64,000 bases of DNA, taken from positions 3,892,432-3,956,431 of the forward strand of contig WBMW01005542.1 of the NCBI GenBank assembly GCA_013396635.1, in the 5' to 3' direction. Shown here in pieces: positions 11,861 through 23,500 of this stretch. Every line of letters starts with the position of its first letter. The first letter of the stretch is position 1. The notes below the pieces were generated by a model. The model was not told the DNA's origin. It made no database searches and saw only the letters and a list, made by a program, of their open reading frames with translations. Made by a program: the position numbers and the translations under genes. The stretch is from Penelope pileata (Eukaryota > Chordata > Aves > Galliformes > Cracidae).

Positions 11861-14616
11861 AGATGATGGAAGGCCTGAAGACTTGATAAAAAAAAAACTT
11901 GATAAAAAACAACCCAAGCTGTTGCTCCGTTGTCGCATAGACAGAAATCTTTGTTTAAGCACTAATTCTATATTAGTGAAATGAGGACTTCAGTATGTGT
12001 CTTGGAGTTCTGAAGATATAGGTTTTTCCTTAAAAAAATGTATGCCCATTCCATGGAAAAATATATAAATAAAGCCCAGTTCTTACACAGACAAACAATA
12101 ACTCTGAGGTGACAACTTAACTAAGAAGGGAAACCTTCTGCCTCCAGCAGGAATTGTCAGCAGCCACAGCTTAATCAGCTTTATTCCAGCAACGAAGCAA
12201 ATTAAGAATCAAAAGCCTGCCACTAAACCACTTATTACTATTATAGCCTATAGCCTCTTCTTTTATTTCTTATAACGTGTACATTAGCTTAAATGCTTTT
12301 AGCAATACATGACCTTGCAAGACATGACTTCAGTCACATACACAATATTAAATCCAGTTTAAAGGCCAGAGAACAGCACCAGGTCACTTCAAAGAGCAGA
12401 AGTCTCCTAAACTTGTACATCGTTTCTATAGAATGGGTTAGTTGACTTTACTTCTAAAATACTGTACTGCACTGCTTGTTCATTGCAGCTCACACATTTT
12501 TATCAGCTAACACCAATGGTAAGCCAAGTAATGATGTCAGCTGCACAACTCTGTGCACTCTGTGCTGTGACTCTGGATACAGACATTACTGCTCTGAATT
12601 TTCATGTTCACACAGGAAATCAGTTTATCAAAGTTAAATTGTTAACTGATATATTCACTTCTTCCAAATATTCTATATCTCTATCAACATAGCATGATTT
12701 TAAATACTTAATTGTATCATGTTGGACCGTGTTATGCAATATGGTAAGATGAAATGGTAAAACTACTTAGGCTGCATTTCTAATTAATATATACTGACGC
12801 TATTCTTCAGAAATTGTTGCTTCAGAATGCTTACAGTCCAAAGTCACATCCAGTAGTACTGGTGTCTGCACAACTTTGCATCTTAAGGAACTGGAGGTGG
12901 GCAGATCAGCAGTCTGCAAGTTCAAGGATAAGTGACAAGTCTGGAGAGAAGCTGGGAGGCCACCCTCAGGCTCCTGATCTGCACAGAACCTGGAACTAAC
13001 CAAGAGTTTAACAGACAGTGGTTGAAAAGATGCAACATGGATTTGAAACTGTAACTATGAAATCTGGGAGAGAGGCTGCTCAACTGCTGATGATCAACTG
13101 CAGTCATATTCTGCTAAACCTAGAAACAAAAGACCACTGGTACATGTCAAACTTCTGCCTTAAGATAACGTAGTAAATGCCAGTAACTGATCTGCAGGAG
13201 ACCTGATATTCCAAATGAAAGCTGGTGCCCACACAACAAACAGCAATACTCGGGTTTCTCTAAAAAGCTTTGACAGGTGGTACTTAATTTGAGAAAGGGT
13301 GGAAAGAAACTATATGAAAGAAAGTCTGTATCAGTCATTACTTTTGCGAATAAGAAGCTAACATAAAAGCAGCCACAGCAGATCTTAACAAAGGTCTAGT
13401 TAAGCCTTGTATCCTTCTTCAAAAGAGAATCCTACCTTTCTTGGTTATTCCTCATACAGAAGGGGTTACGTGTTTTCAACCATTTGTGTTTTGCTTCCCT
13501 GACTCTCACTCATTTTTGAGCTACACTTTCTGAAATGGGGAACGGAGGTGGGGGAACTGCACACTGTTTGGGGTGAACCACAGATTAATGCAATCACATA
13601 AGAAGATTCTCTGCGTTGTTCTTCACTTGTTTCCCAGTAATACTGTTTGATTCACCTTTCTGTCTTCACTGTGGGTGCATTTCCATGGAACCATTTGTCA
13701 TAATTGCAAAATATTGTTCATTACTAACAGCCCATGACTTCATATGGAGCTTGGGATTCTTTTTACCTTATCCAAATCACTCTACATACCTACCGTGTGC
13801 CATTATATTATATTTATTATATTATCCAGGTCCCTTCCTTAGTTTGGCAATACATTTTTACTCTCCTTTTAATTTTTCAACTCAGCTATTTCTGCATGCA
13901 AGAAACCTTTTTTGTACTGTGACTAGAATCTTTAAAAGCCTCTAGCAGGGAACTTTTCTTTTTAATGCTTCCTGAAGATCCAAGTAAGCTGTATAAACCA
14001 CATCACCTGCATCTACAATGCTACTCAGTAACTCTTAGTGGAAGCTGACTAGACTTAAAAGATTGCACATCTCTAAAAATGTATCCAGCTTCAGGCAGAA
14101 TCAGTCCCAGACAACTGAAGGCACAGCAAGCACAGGTATACTTCTCTCTCTGCACTTCCCTGGTGAAGAAGAAAGGCCAGCATTCTCAACCATCCACAGA
14201 AACACAATAAACCAGCAGCATTTCCTGAAACATGCAGCTGCCATTTCTCTATCCCCACCCATTATGCTGATCTGATGCTGTAAGAGGTCTTGAGCACGCT
14301 GGAGAATATCCCATCAACACACATGAAAAGATACTTTATTTTAAGTTAATGTTATGAAATTCTACTGATGCAGCTGTGTTACCTGGATGTGAGCAATGTG
14401 CCTAGTGGCAAAGCTGGTGTTTCTACAGCTCTGCTCCACTTAGATTCTGGATTTAGCTTTATATCTCTACACTACTTTTCCAAGCAGCCTTTTTTTCCCT
14501 TACTCTACTGATAACATTTCAGTTGACAAAGTCCGACAGGACAGATACGGCTTCTGTGAGGTACTGCATGGGATCACAGTAAAACTTTTTTCCGATGCAC
14601 TCAGCAAACATCACCT

Positions 14617-14729
14617 TTAAATGGTGAAGCAAATCCAAACAAACCTGAACTCGTCAGTACCACCCATACTTGGTGGGTACCATCGTTAAATAGTAAAGCA
14701 AACCACAACAAACCTGAGCATTTCAGTAT
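14617..14729. repeat. Diverged direct duplication, 44-nt units at 69-nt spacing
   Basis: The segments 14617-14660 and 14686-14729 align along their length: both begin with ttaaat, share a central acaaacctga and end with tcagta(c/t). They differ at several positions, so the duplication is old. It is intronic in ANKRD46 with no visible coding or RNA function. Confidence 0.8.
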
Positions 14730-16154
14730 TTGTGCTCCTGACTTATGTGACAGCAGAATCTCAACAAAAAATAAACCACCAGCAACTGAAGTTTGGTGTA
14801 ACAGGCACATGCACTCAAGGCAGGCTTGCCAGCCTGTAACCTACATTGGCAGCGTGCTATGGTCTCCACAGAAAGCTGACTGCATCAGGGATCCCATATT
14901 TCAGAAAACGTGTACAAACAAATGCCCTCTAAAACACGTTATGCCCACATTGATGCACCTGGAAGCAGAACACGTGAGATCATGAGGGAGGCAACCAACA
15001 AACTGGTCAAAAGAAAAGATAAAAATTCCAACATACCCAAATCCGTAGCAGAGCCACTACTGGTTCACTCTGCGGATGAGCAGGGTCACAGGTCCTTGGC
15101 TGCAGATGAGGACTTCAAGGCCACATGCAGTCAGAAATGAACTGCACAGGAACAGAAATTGGGACAGTTGGATCTGGGATGTAGTCAACATAAGGCATCA
15201 CTTATAATCTTTACTATATTTTAATAAACTATTTTACAAGCAAAACTAAAAGGAAAAAAAAAGACCTAAGGTCTACAGATAACGCCAAGCTTAGTCCCCT
15301 CCTGCAGGGAGCAAAACCAATTTATCTTACAAACTAGTCACTTTCCAGTTAGAAGAATATGTTGGGTTCTTGCTCCTCCCTGACCTTTGGGAAGGCTGCT
15401 TCTCAACATCAGTGCTCTGGTGGCTAGAAACTTTCCCATGTTATTAATCTTAAAATCTATGTTATACTCCTCATGTATGGACAGCACTCCTAAGCTGAAT
15501 TTATTCCCTTCATTGTGTTTACCTCGATGTTTCAACAGGAAGCAAAAAAGGCCTCTATTCTGCAACACTGAAGAGGCCAATAGCTTCTTTCAGCACACAC
15601 TCTTCATTTCCATACTTGCCCCAGGCTCCTCTTCCTGCACCTGCTCCCCCCACCTGTTCACTTGAGAAGGTCTCACATTTACAGAGTATTCAAGAGCTCT
15701 GCTCACAGCTAACAGGAACTTCTTTTTCCAGATCACCATAGGTCTGCATTAACTTTTTTTGCAACTAAGTACCTTGGAACTACCTAAAGCGAATTTGAGT
15801 TTTGTGTTCCTTTAAACTGATACGAATTTCTCTGCAAACTGTGTGCTTACAAGTTTGCAACTGCAACATCTTATTCTTTAAATTACTGCATTACATTTAA
15901 ATCACACTCCCTTCGCCCTCTAGCTCTGTAGACCATCCAATTTTCCCGTGTAGCACCGTCACCCTCTTCAGTATCGCCGGTGCCTCCCAGCTCGCTCATC
16001 ACCACCAAGCTCAATCAGCACAGGTTAAATTGCTACATCAGGATCTGTGGAAGCACTCAGCGAGGCTGCTCTCAAGACGGATCCTCCTCAGTGACTGCTC
16101 ACGCTGTGCTCTCCATTTGCACCCAGACCGGCGGTTCCTCTCGGTACCACTCAC

Positions 16155-16232
16155 CGCAGCCTGTCTCCGGGTAGCTCCTGGCCCTCCTTGACGCTGCAGT
16201 TATCTCTGTCTTCTCAGCACGGCGACAATTTC
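16155..16232 (-). other. Candidate alternative ANKRD46 5' UTR exon
   Basis: The minus strand shows an acceptor (CTGCGCAG above 16232) and an excellent donor (GCG|GTGAGT at 16155/16154), giving a 78-bp exon. It lies about 280 bp downstream of the main candidate first exon. Read in the frame that would link the flanking exons, it contains a TAA. It could be an alternative first or second exon; splice sites are the only evidence. Confidence 0.4.
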
Positions 16233-16379
16233 CTGCGCAGCAGCGAGATTAGACACTTTGCTGCTGCCTAGGGGAAAAAAAAGAGAACTACCTAATCTCC
16301 CTGAAAACCACGAACTCCCCCGTCAGGGCCACTTAAGGACAGCCAACAAGACCCACTTCTGGCAGAAGCACGCTGCCTT

Positions 16380-16720
16380 TCCCTTCCCGGTACGGCCCAT
16401 CTCCACGTACCCCCCGCAGCGCGCTGCAGGGCCGCTCCCGCCGCCTCCTGTCAGGGGCGGCCGCCCCCCGCCCCGCNCGACGGACGCGGCCCTCGCCCCC
16501 GACCCCCGCGGTACCTGCCCGGCGCCGCCGCTCCCCGGCACGCACAGGGATAGAATGGCAGCGGAGAGGCCGCGCGCGCCCCCTGCTGGGCGGAGGCCAC
16601 CGGAGGGCGGGTAGCGAAGGCTGCTGGGACTGCGGCGGAAGATGGCCCCGGGAGCAGAGGGGCTGTGCGTTGCCGGGGGGCTTTGTGCGGGCAGCGGGAC
16701 GGGGACGGCCCTGCAGAATG
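16380..16720. promoter_or_regulatory. CpG island promoter of ANKRD46, possibly bidirectional
   Basis: A dense GC/CpG block contrasts sharply with the AT-rich flanks and sits where ANKRD46 should start. On the plus strand, gcggaagatggcc at 16634-16646 overlaps an ETS-type core (CGGAAG) and a YY1-type AAGATGGC, both typical of housekeeping and bidirectional promoters. A single N at 16477 lies in the block. Confidence 0.75.
16515..16600 (-). other. ANKRD46: Candidate ANKRD46 first (non-coding) exon
   Basis: Inside the CpG-rich block the minus strand has a good donor, GGGCAG|GTACCG, at 16515/16514. The upper boundary is approximate because the start site cannot be read from sequence. Its phase would join seamlessly to the 6336-6444 exon. 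Confidence 0.5.
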
Positions 16721-16791
16721 GCAACAGGCTGGGAGACATCAGCCAGGAGGAGCGTGCTTCCGTGCTCGTCCCCAAGTTTCTGTGGGGGTAG
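16642..16791 (+). CDS. Possible small ORF (49 codons) opposite ANKRD46
   Basis: An ATG at 16642 directly follows an ETS/YY1-like motif and opens 49 codons to a TAG at 16789-16791. The product starts MAPGAEGLCV and has a Gly/Ala-rich first half, then a more protein-like stretch (GDISQEERASVLVPKFLWG). GT at 16789 could also be a weak splice donor, so it may be a first exon. I recognise no family. The head-to-head position suits a divergent transcript, but GC-rich sequence readily yields chance frames. Confidence 0.2.
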   Translation: MAPGAEGLCVAGGLCAGSGTGTALQNGNRLGDISQEERASVLVPKFLWG

Positions 16792-17340
16792 GCAGATGGG
16801 GACAGGCCAAAACCAGGCTGAAGTTACTTGGCTTTCCCAGAAAAAAAACATTAAAAGTGGAGATTTTATGATTTTTTCACTTCTTTTCCCTTCTCTCCTT
16901 CCCTTTCTGTCCGTCTCAAAACAATGGCAGTAAGAACCCCCGCTGGAGCACCACACCTCAGACCCTCCATCCCTCACACCCCTCACAGCCGTTACTCCTC
17001 CATTCCCTCAGGGTGCTGCCGCCCTACGCAGCAGCGGCTGCACAGGGGGGCACAGCCCACAGGGGTTAGCTCTGCCCTGCCCGGCCTCGTGCTGATCTCA
17101 CTGCTACTCACAGAGACAAAATGATCTGGCAGCGCTTCCTCCTCTGAGATCTTCACACTTTCTAATTCACATCCTCTTTCTTCACTATGGTTTCACTTTA
17201 GGGAAAAACAAAGCATCGAAATATCTCCAGCCTGACAGCACCCACCTAACGGGGAAGAACAGTTCACTAGAGTTGTAAACTCTATAAAATAAAAACCACC
17301 CCAGCGGCAAGGACTGACACAGAAGACTTCCTTTCCAGAT
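16792..17340. other. Intergenic spacer between SNX31 3' end and ANKRD46 promoter
   Basis: About 0.5-0.7 kb with moderate GC and no supported gene. Its short length means SNX31 transcription must end just before the ANKRD46 start region. Confidence 0.6.
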
Positions 17341-17362
17341 TATTCAGGCTTTCACCAATAGG

Positions 17363-17368
17363 TTTATT
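17363..17368 (-). terminator. SNX31 poly(A) signal AATAAA
   Basis: A canonical AATAAA on the minus strand about 46 nt after the SNX31 stop. It implies a very short 3' UTR ending near 17340-17350, less than 1 kb upstream of the ANKRD46 promoter. Confidence 0.7.
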
Positions 17369-17413
17369 ATTCCCAGACAATTCGTTTTGAAAGACAGTGC
17401 TTAGGATAAGTTG

Positions 17414-17509
17414 TCACAGGTCCTCTTCTCTTATTTTCTCAAAGACGCAGTCCTCTTCGTTTGGCCTGACCCAAAGTCTTTTCCTTGATATAAAGCCCGA
17501 ATGAACTAC
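17414..17509 (-). CDS. SNX31: SNX31 exon 14 (last coding exon)
   Basis: Codons 405-435 and the TGA at 17414-17416. The acceptor is TTTGCTGTAG. The tail (EEDCVFEKIREEDL) is strongly like the mammalian C-terminus, which supports the acceptor choice and frame. Confidence 0.93.
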   Translation of the reverse strand, partial: VVHSGFISRKRLWVRPNEEDCVFEKIREEDL

Positions 17510-20500
17510 CTACAGCAAAACAAAGAAAGAACAGTTAGAAGAGTATATGCATTTCACTAATTAGAGGTAAATGTGAACATGAGAAAGGAGGTCTGACATG
17601 GTACTGTTTAGGAGCACTGGATGGTCTCTGTGCTGGCATTTTGAAGCAGACAATCTTTCTGCTGGAACAGGACAGAAGAACGGTTATTTCTGCTCTTCAG
17701 ATTTATTACAACGTGGTGCAGATTGAATGGGGATTCTGAATCGCCAACATCAGTGTTACTTGGCATTACAGTGGCCACAAGGACACTCGTGCAGGCACTT
17801 CACTGTCTACGAGGCCTTGTAAATGAGATGGATTACTGTCACACAGCAGTTCCTGACTGTTGCTGTAACACCTGCATAAGGGACACCTGTGCAAATTAAT
17901 TGTTTAGACAGTCTGAATAGATGCACCATATTCTGTCCTCAGTGCTGTCACTGAACTAAATTTTCAATTAAAAAATATCATAGCCTGTCCTAACACGTCA
18001 CCCAGGCTAACTATATCCTTATGTTTCCTGCATCTGCAGTTTACTGTTGTTCTGGGTGAATTTACAGCACACAGAACTTTCTTCTGCCTCTTGCAGTGTG
18101 GTATCTCAATATACATGCAAAATAAATGTCCTGAAGCACCCTACTAAGAAGTGGCCATCACAAAGCTGCAGTAAGTTCAGAGAATCTATTCAAAATCTAG
18201 TTTCAGTTTCCTAATGCTTCAGTTACTTCATACCTTTCTTTTTCAAGGCTACCAGAAGATGTAACAGCAAAGTAGCCAAGGTGCAGACATTCCTTAGCAC
18301 ATCCTGACCACCTGCAAGGTCTGCCCACTGCATTCTAGTTGGATCATTTTTATCTCAATTGTCCTCGAGTTTCCTACTAAATCCTACAGCTGCACTAGAT
18401 AATCTATTTGAACAAACATTTACAAAATTTCTTCTTATGAGTCAGCAAAAAATTTTTGCTATGTCTTCAGTTTTCGGACAGCATTCAGTTAACCCTTCAG
18501 CCACCTCAGAAGTCAGACTTAAGACTCTTGAGGATACTAGTGGAAAAATCACAAAGACTTTACTCAACTTTTTTTTTTTCTTCAGATGAGAATGTGCAAA
18601 TATGTAATACATTTTTTAAGCACATTGCAGAGACGGGAATAGGAAGCCTTAAGAACCTTAATATTTTGAGCTTAGAAGTTAACTAAGTATGGTTTAAGAT
18701 TTTAAATTAATTGTCTAATAACATGGTGCATGAAGACCTAAGCCAGTTTAGACTTGCTGTATAAGATGAAGCATAGCATGCTGTACTATCACCGTTTAAC
18801 ACAACGGCACACCTTGACTTGCTTTAACAAACTACTACACTCTAAATATCAGCTTAGTTCACCAGGTTTTGTTGAATAGCCAGACGCTGCACTGGCAAGA
18901 CAAAGCTGATTAGCTCAGTGGTTTTATGTTTTCATGTTGCCCTTTCCAAGGCTGCTCTCCTCACAAAAATTCAGCATTCGCAGTCCATCTTGCTCCAAAA
19001 GCTAACAGTCAAGGTATTTTAAGGTATGCCCAAGTCAAAACAATTGCTTCAAACCCAGAGTGCCATGCAACTTAGTTCTTGTTTCATTTGCAGTGTCTGA
19101 AGTTGTACCACAGTGACATACAGTGAAGGTCACTGAAGCACCTCCCTCAGTCTTCCTCAGAGGTGCAGCACAGCAAGTCTATTCAGAAAGCGTTGTCTCC
19201 CTTATTATCATCTGCAAGTTATTTGTGAATGCTCAAGGCCACACCTACCCTAGAACATAATGTCCAGCAGTGAGAGTAGAAAGCAATTCCAAGAAAAGGG
19301 CAAGAAAGCCCAACACACAAGTTAGTTCATTTGCTTCTAAAAGCTGTTAGTCACCAGCTTTGTGCTGTTTAATGTCCATTTTCTAAATATACATCAACAT
19401 GTACTTTTTTCTGAATGTAGATTACATTTTGGTTTTATCTTTTAGAATTATTTCCTCCTTGGCCAATTATGCACTGTAAGAGAGGTATTTCTTTTGATTT
19501 GCTTTACATTGTTCCCTTTCCATTTATTTATCATCTAACAATAATGGCTTAATAATGACAATATTAATGGCTTTTTTAAAAACCGTTTAGCTATTCAGGA
19601 ACTATTAACTATGAACATTCATTACAGCCAATGCAATTTGAAATTGCATCTTTTACATGATAGGAATGTACACATATAGTTACATAAATTTTGCAAACAG
19701 GTGCCACTCCCAAATTAATGGGAAAAATGAATGCATAGACAAACCTGATGCTGAATCCAAGCATGAGTTTGTAAAGTACCACAGCTGCATGTGGTTGTAC
19801 CCGCATGATCTGTCCACATATTCTGGCTCGCTGTAAACTTCAAATGTCTCATTCAAAAATATTTGCAAAAAGCAAGTAAAATGAACGAAGTTGTCATTAA
19901 ACTGAAACTAAAAGAAAATTTTTATTCAGATGTTTCTTGCCCTCCTCTCGCTCCAAAATTCAAATTTATCTCCTTTTCCTACCCAGAGGCATTGCCATCA
20001 AACTCATTAGGAGTCTCTCTGTCCATTAAAAAAAAAAAAAATTGCAAACAGGTAAATACCACTAGCAAGCAAGGTGCATTTTGGAGACAACTTCTTACTA
20101 ACCTGTTTCTGTTGGATGCTGGATTTCTTACTATTTTTCATGGATTCAGGCATCTCAGTCTCCTAAATAGATTCAAAAGTTTAACTTACAATAAGCTTAG
20201 ATGCTTCCCACGTGTTCAAAATATTCTGAGCAAATCAGCATTCAGTTAAACCCAGTAAAAACAATGTAGGAAATGAACTGGCATATTGACCATTCTCTCG
20301 TAATTCTGCTGGTAATCAAAGATACCCAAGTACTATCAACAGCTGAAGATTTAAATAATGAATGTTCATCTTCATAATTAAACATAGAACAAATAAACAT
20401 AAATAAACACAGAAAGCAGAAGATCGGTTCTTTTCCAAAATTGATTGTTCTTTTCTTCTACTTTGCTTATAGTTTAAAGCTATGAAATAACACGTTGTTC

Positions 20501-23500
20501 ATTGCCTCATTATTCACTAATCAGCATGGTTCTAGAAGATCCGTTTTCTTCCCTTTCTTCTCTCACATTTTCAGAGAGGAAATATTCAAAGTCTTCAGAT
20601 GTCACAAGGTTAAAGAAAGGCATTATTAATGCTAGAGATTAAAAAAAAAGCATAAACATTTTCACCCTTAAGACCTACACAAAAGGCTGCAGAAATATTT
20701 TAGCTACAAAACAGATTTTTATTAGCACTTTTATTTAAAACCAAAAATTATCTCTGTGTGAATGTCAGATCTCAAACTGGTCTAACATTGCAGCACGCAC
20801 AGCAAGCAAGTGCTGTGGTGAAAAAGTGAAGTGCAGATATGGATACAACAGGATAGAGTAGAACATAAAAAAACCCTATGCTATAGATGTCCTTTACTAT
20901 ATGTAGCCAGAATGAAAGTCAAAGAACACAAAACATTAAAACTGCAGTGTTGAACCATCTTTAACATTCAGAACAAATATTAATTTCAGTAAAACAGAGC
21001 TAAGATATACAGTCAAGTAATTCTGTACTGGAATGTGTGAACATACAAGAACTTCTCCCTCAGTGAGGCTCTACTCAGCACATTTGAAAGAATTATAGTA
21101 GTAGCAGCTTTGTTTTCTTTAAATAAAGATTCAGGCACCTACATACACATGTGCTCACCATTTCTGGGCCTCCTTTGGTTGCCTTCATCATCTGTTCTGC
21201 TATCATTTTCTTCAGGCAGGTACTGAGCAGAAAGGCCTGAAGAGGATAAAAAGAACATTCCAACTTCTTCTATTAAAAGATGTACTTGACTTCTATTTCT
21301 CTTCCATCAGGTAACTATTGTCCTTTACCGAGTGACTACTGTTGCAATTCAGCTAGTCTTACTGTGCTCTCAACATCCTTACAGTGCACCATACTAGCTG
21401 CCTTTGGTTCAAGCCCAGTCTCAGCATGACTAACCTTCAAGACTATGGGTTTTTACGACTGGTTTTGTGAAGCAGGCTTTTCTCTAGCTGCTTGTGACTC
21501 TATCCTGAAGGCTGCCAAATTGTGCCAAAATCTAAGCAAGTTTAATCAGCCATGGCTCTATCAGCATCAGGAACACTTCAACAAACAAAGCAAGCTGGAG
21601 TTCACAGGCACTGGGCACTGCTTAAAGATCAAAGCCCTGGTGGTTATACCAGATAGCTGCAATTTTTTGTAGGCTGGCTAAGAGTCATGTCTTGCACAGC
21701 TAACATGAACCGAGCTGTATGTGCTCCTCCCACATTCGTATTAGGGAGGAATGGCACCCTATGAAATCCTATTTAAGGATTATTTATACGTTCCGTAAGA
21801 AAGCACTGTGATGCTACATATTCGCACCCTCTGAGTTATTAACCCTCTAGTATTATTATTAACCCTCTAATAACTACAGCCTGAGTTAATATGGCAAATT
21901 TGAACAATAGGATTTATTGTGGAAGATGAGCCATTGACCTTAGGTGTGCCTGACCAGCTTATGATTCTGGATACTTACTGAGTCCAGTAAGTAAATGGCA
22001 CATCCATGCTCCAACCCAGGCTTGCTGCTCAATGCTGGACATTTCTCTTGGCATGGAAAATAAAGAAACTCAAACGCTTTTCCCCAGGTAACTCTGTCCC
22101 TAGGCTAACCTGCTTGAAAGCACAGCTGCTGCACTTGGGTAGAGATAGACTAATCACTTTTGAAGATCCCCTCTGGCTGTACAATCACATTTTACTCTGA
22201 TCCTTTCCTAAAAGGACTGAGAACGAACCTGTTTTGTGTACAAAGTTATCCACTCCCATGTGCCTGAATCATTGTACTCAAAACTGAACTCCAGAGTGTC
22301 ATCTTCACCATCCTCTGTAGCACCCTGAAAAAACATTGAACAGAAGAAATAGCATACAGGTGTTCAACTACACCTGAATTAGCCCACAGGTTCATTTTAT
22401 ATAGTATATAAAGAAAACAGCTGAAGACCTACATCAGAATAATTCTCCTAGTGGAGGGAATTAATAGGGGGAAGGGGGAGCCTTTGCAAGTATAATGTTG
22501 ATTATAACAGTTCTGCTGCTGCCACACAAAATGCTCTGCCAACTCTCACTTCAACAGGAATGGAGAGGGGTAGGAGAAGCATGATATGGAATGCCAGGGA
22601 AGGAAGAAGACAGAGTAAGTGGATTTTTATTTTTAACCTGCTATAAAGGTTGCCAAGGAAGTTTGTTCCATGATAGGTTTGGAGGGAATTATGGGCAGAC
22701 GGAAGTGGTTTACAACAATCTCTCCTCCCTGCTATTGCCTGACAACCTTAGTTTTCACGCAGATAAAGTGATTTCAGATACAAATTCAGTGAAGTACTTA
22801 CAAGAAAAGCAACCTGCCAGCTTCTCAACCTGTTAATTTTAAAGCTGACCTCTTTGGTTTGGTTAGCAGGCAATTTTATGCAGCAGTTAATCTCATTATT
22901 GCCAACATAGATGACAGCTGAGCAGCCTGCTTCTGGATAGTCACAAACACAAGGATCAAGCCGTACGTATCCATAGAACTGCACTTCTCGAATCTTCTCC
23001 AGGAACTGCACCAGAAAGATGAACTAAAATTATTCACTGTGGAAGCACTTGAAATCTTGTGATTTGAAAATAAATGGGCTGTGCAGTAAATCTTTCAGAT
23101 TCCTAATCTTCTTTCTCCTGAGTGGACAAAAATCCACTGCAATATGCCCATGCTTGATTCAGACAGTAGAGCACAGTCTTGACTTCAAAATGTGGGTTTT
23201 TTTTTTCTTTCACCTGGGTATGATGAGCTGGGCCTTTTGAATGCTTATCAGCCATGGTGAGGGGAAGAAATAAAACTAGCCAGTAGGTAATACCGTGAGC
23301 TATCCCAGCAGCCTGAATTTCATTTTCATTTCCTAAACTTATGCCAAACCAGAGCATCTAGTTCTGGCAACAGGCAAATTATGGTCCACAGTCAAAATTC
23401 TTGCTAACCCTTGGAATCCAAGTAATTCCCTTGGGATATCTTAAAATGCTAGCAGAGAGAGGAGCCTCCTTTTCTATTTGGTAGCTCAGTGTCTGACCAG

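Larger units (their letters stand above)
6445..16514 (-). other. ANKRD46 long 5' intron (about 10 kb)
   Basis: AT-rich, gene-poor sequence between the predicted 5' UTR exon and the promoter CpG island. It contains a truncated CR1 tail (11721-11860), a diverged 44-nt duplication (14617-14729), a TGTGTATTTAT repeat (10888-10932) and A/T runs. A possible small exon lies at 16155-16232. Open frames at 9103-9348, 9559-9876 and 14910-15140 show nothing that I recognise. Confidence 0.7.

Noticed and set aside
14910..15140. 76-codon plus-strand frame with protein-like composition
   Set aside because: No family recognised, no splice or promoter context, and it sits within an ANKRD46 intron next to low-complexity sequence.
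16323..16986. Two long overlapping minus-strand frames across the ANKRD46 CpG island
   Set aside because: GC-rich sequence lacks stop codons by composition, the frames run across a splice donor and an N, and they overlap each other. Only the short in-phase part is considered, as a 5' UTR question.
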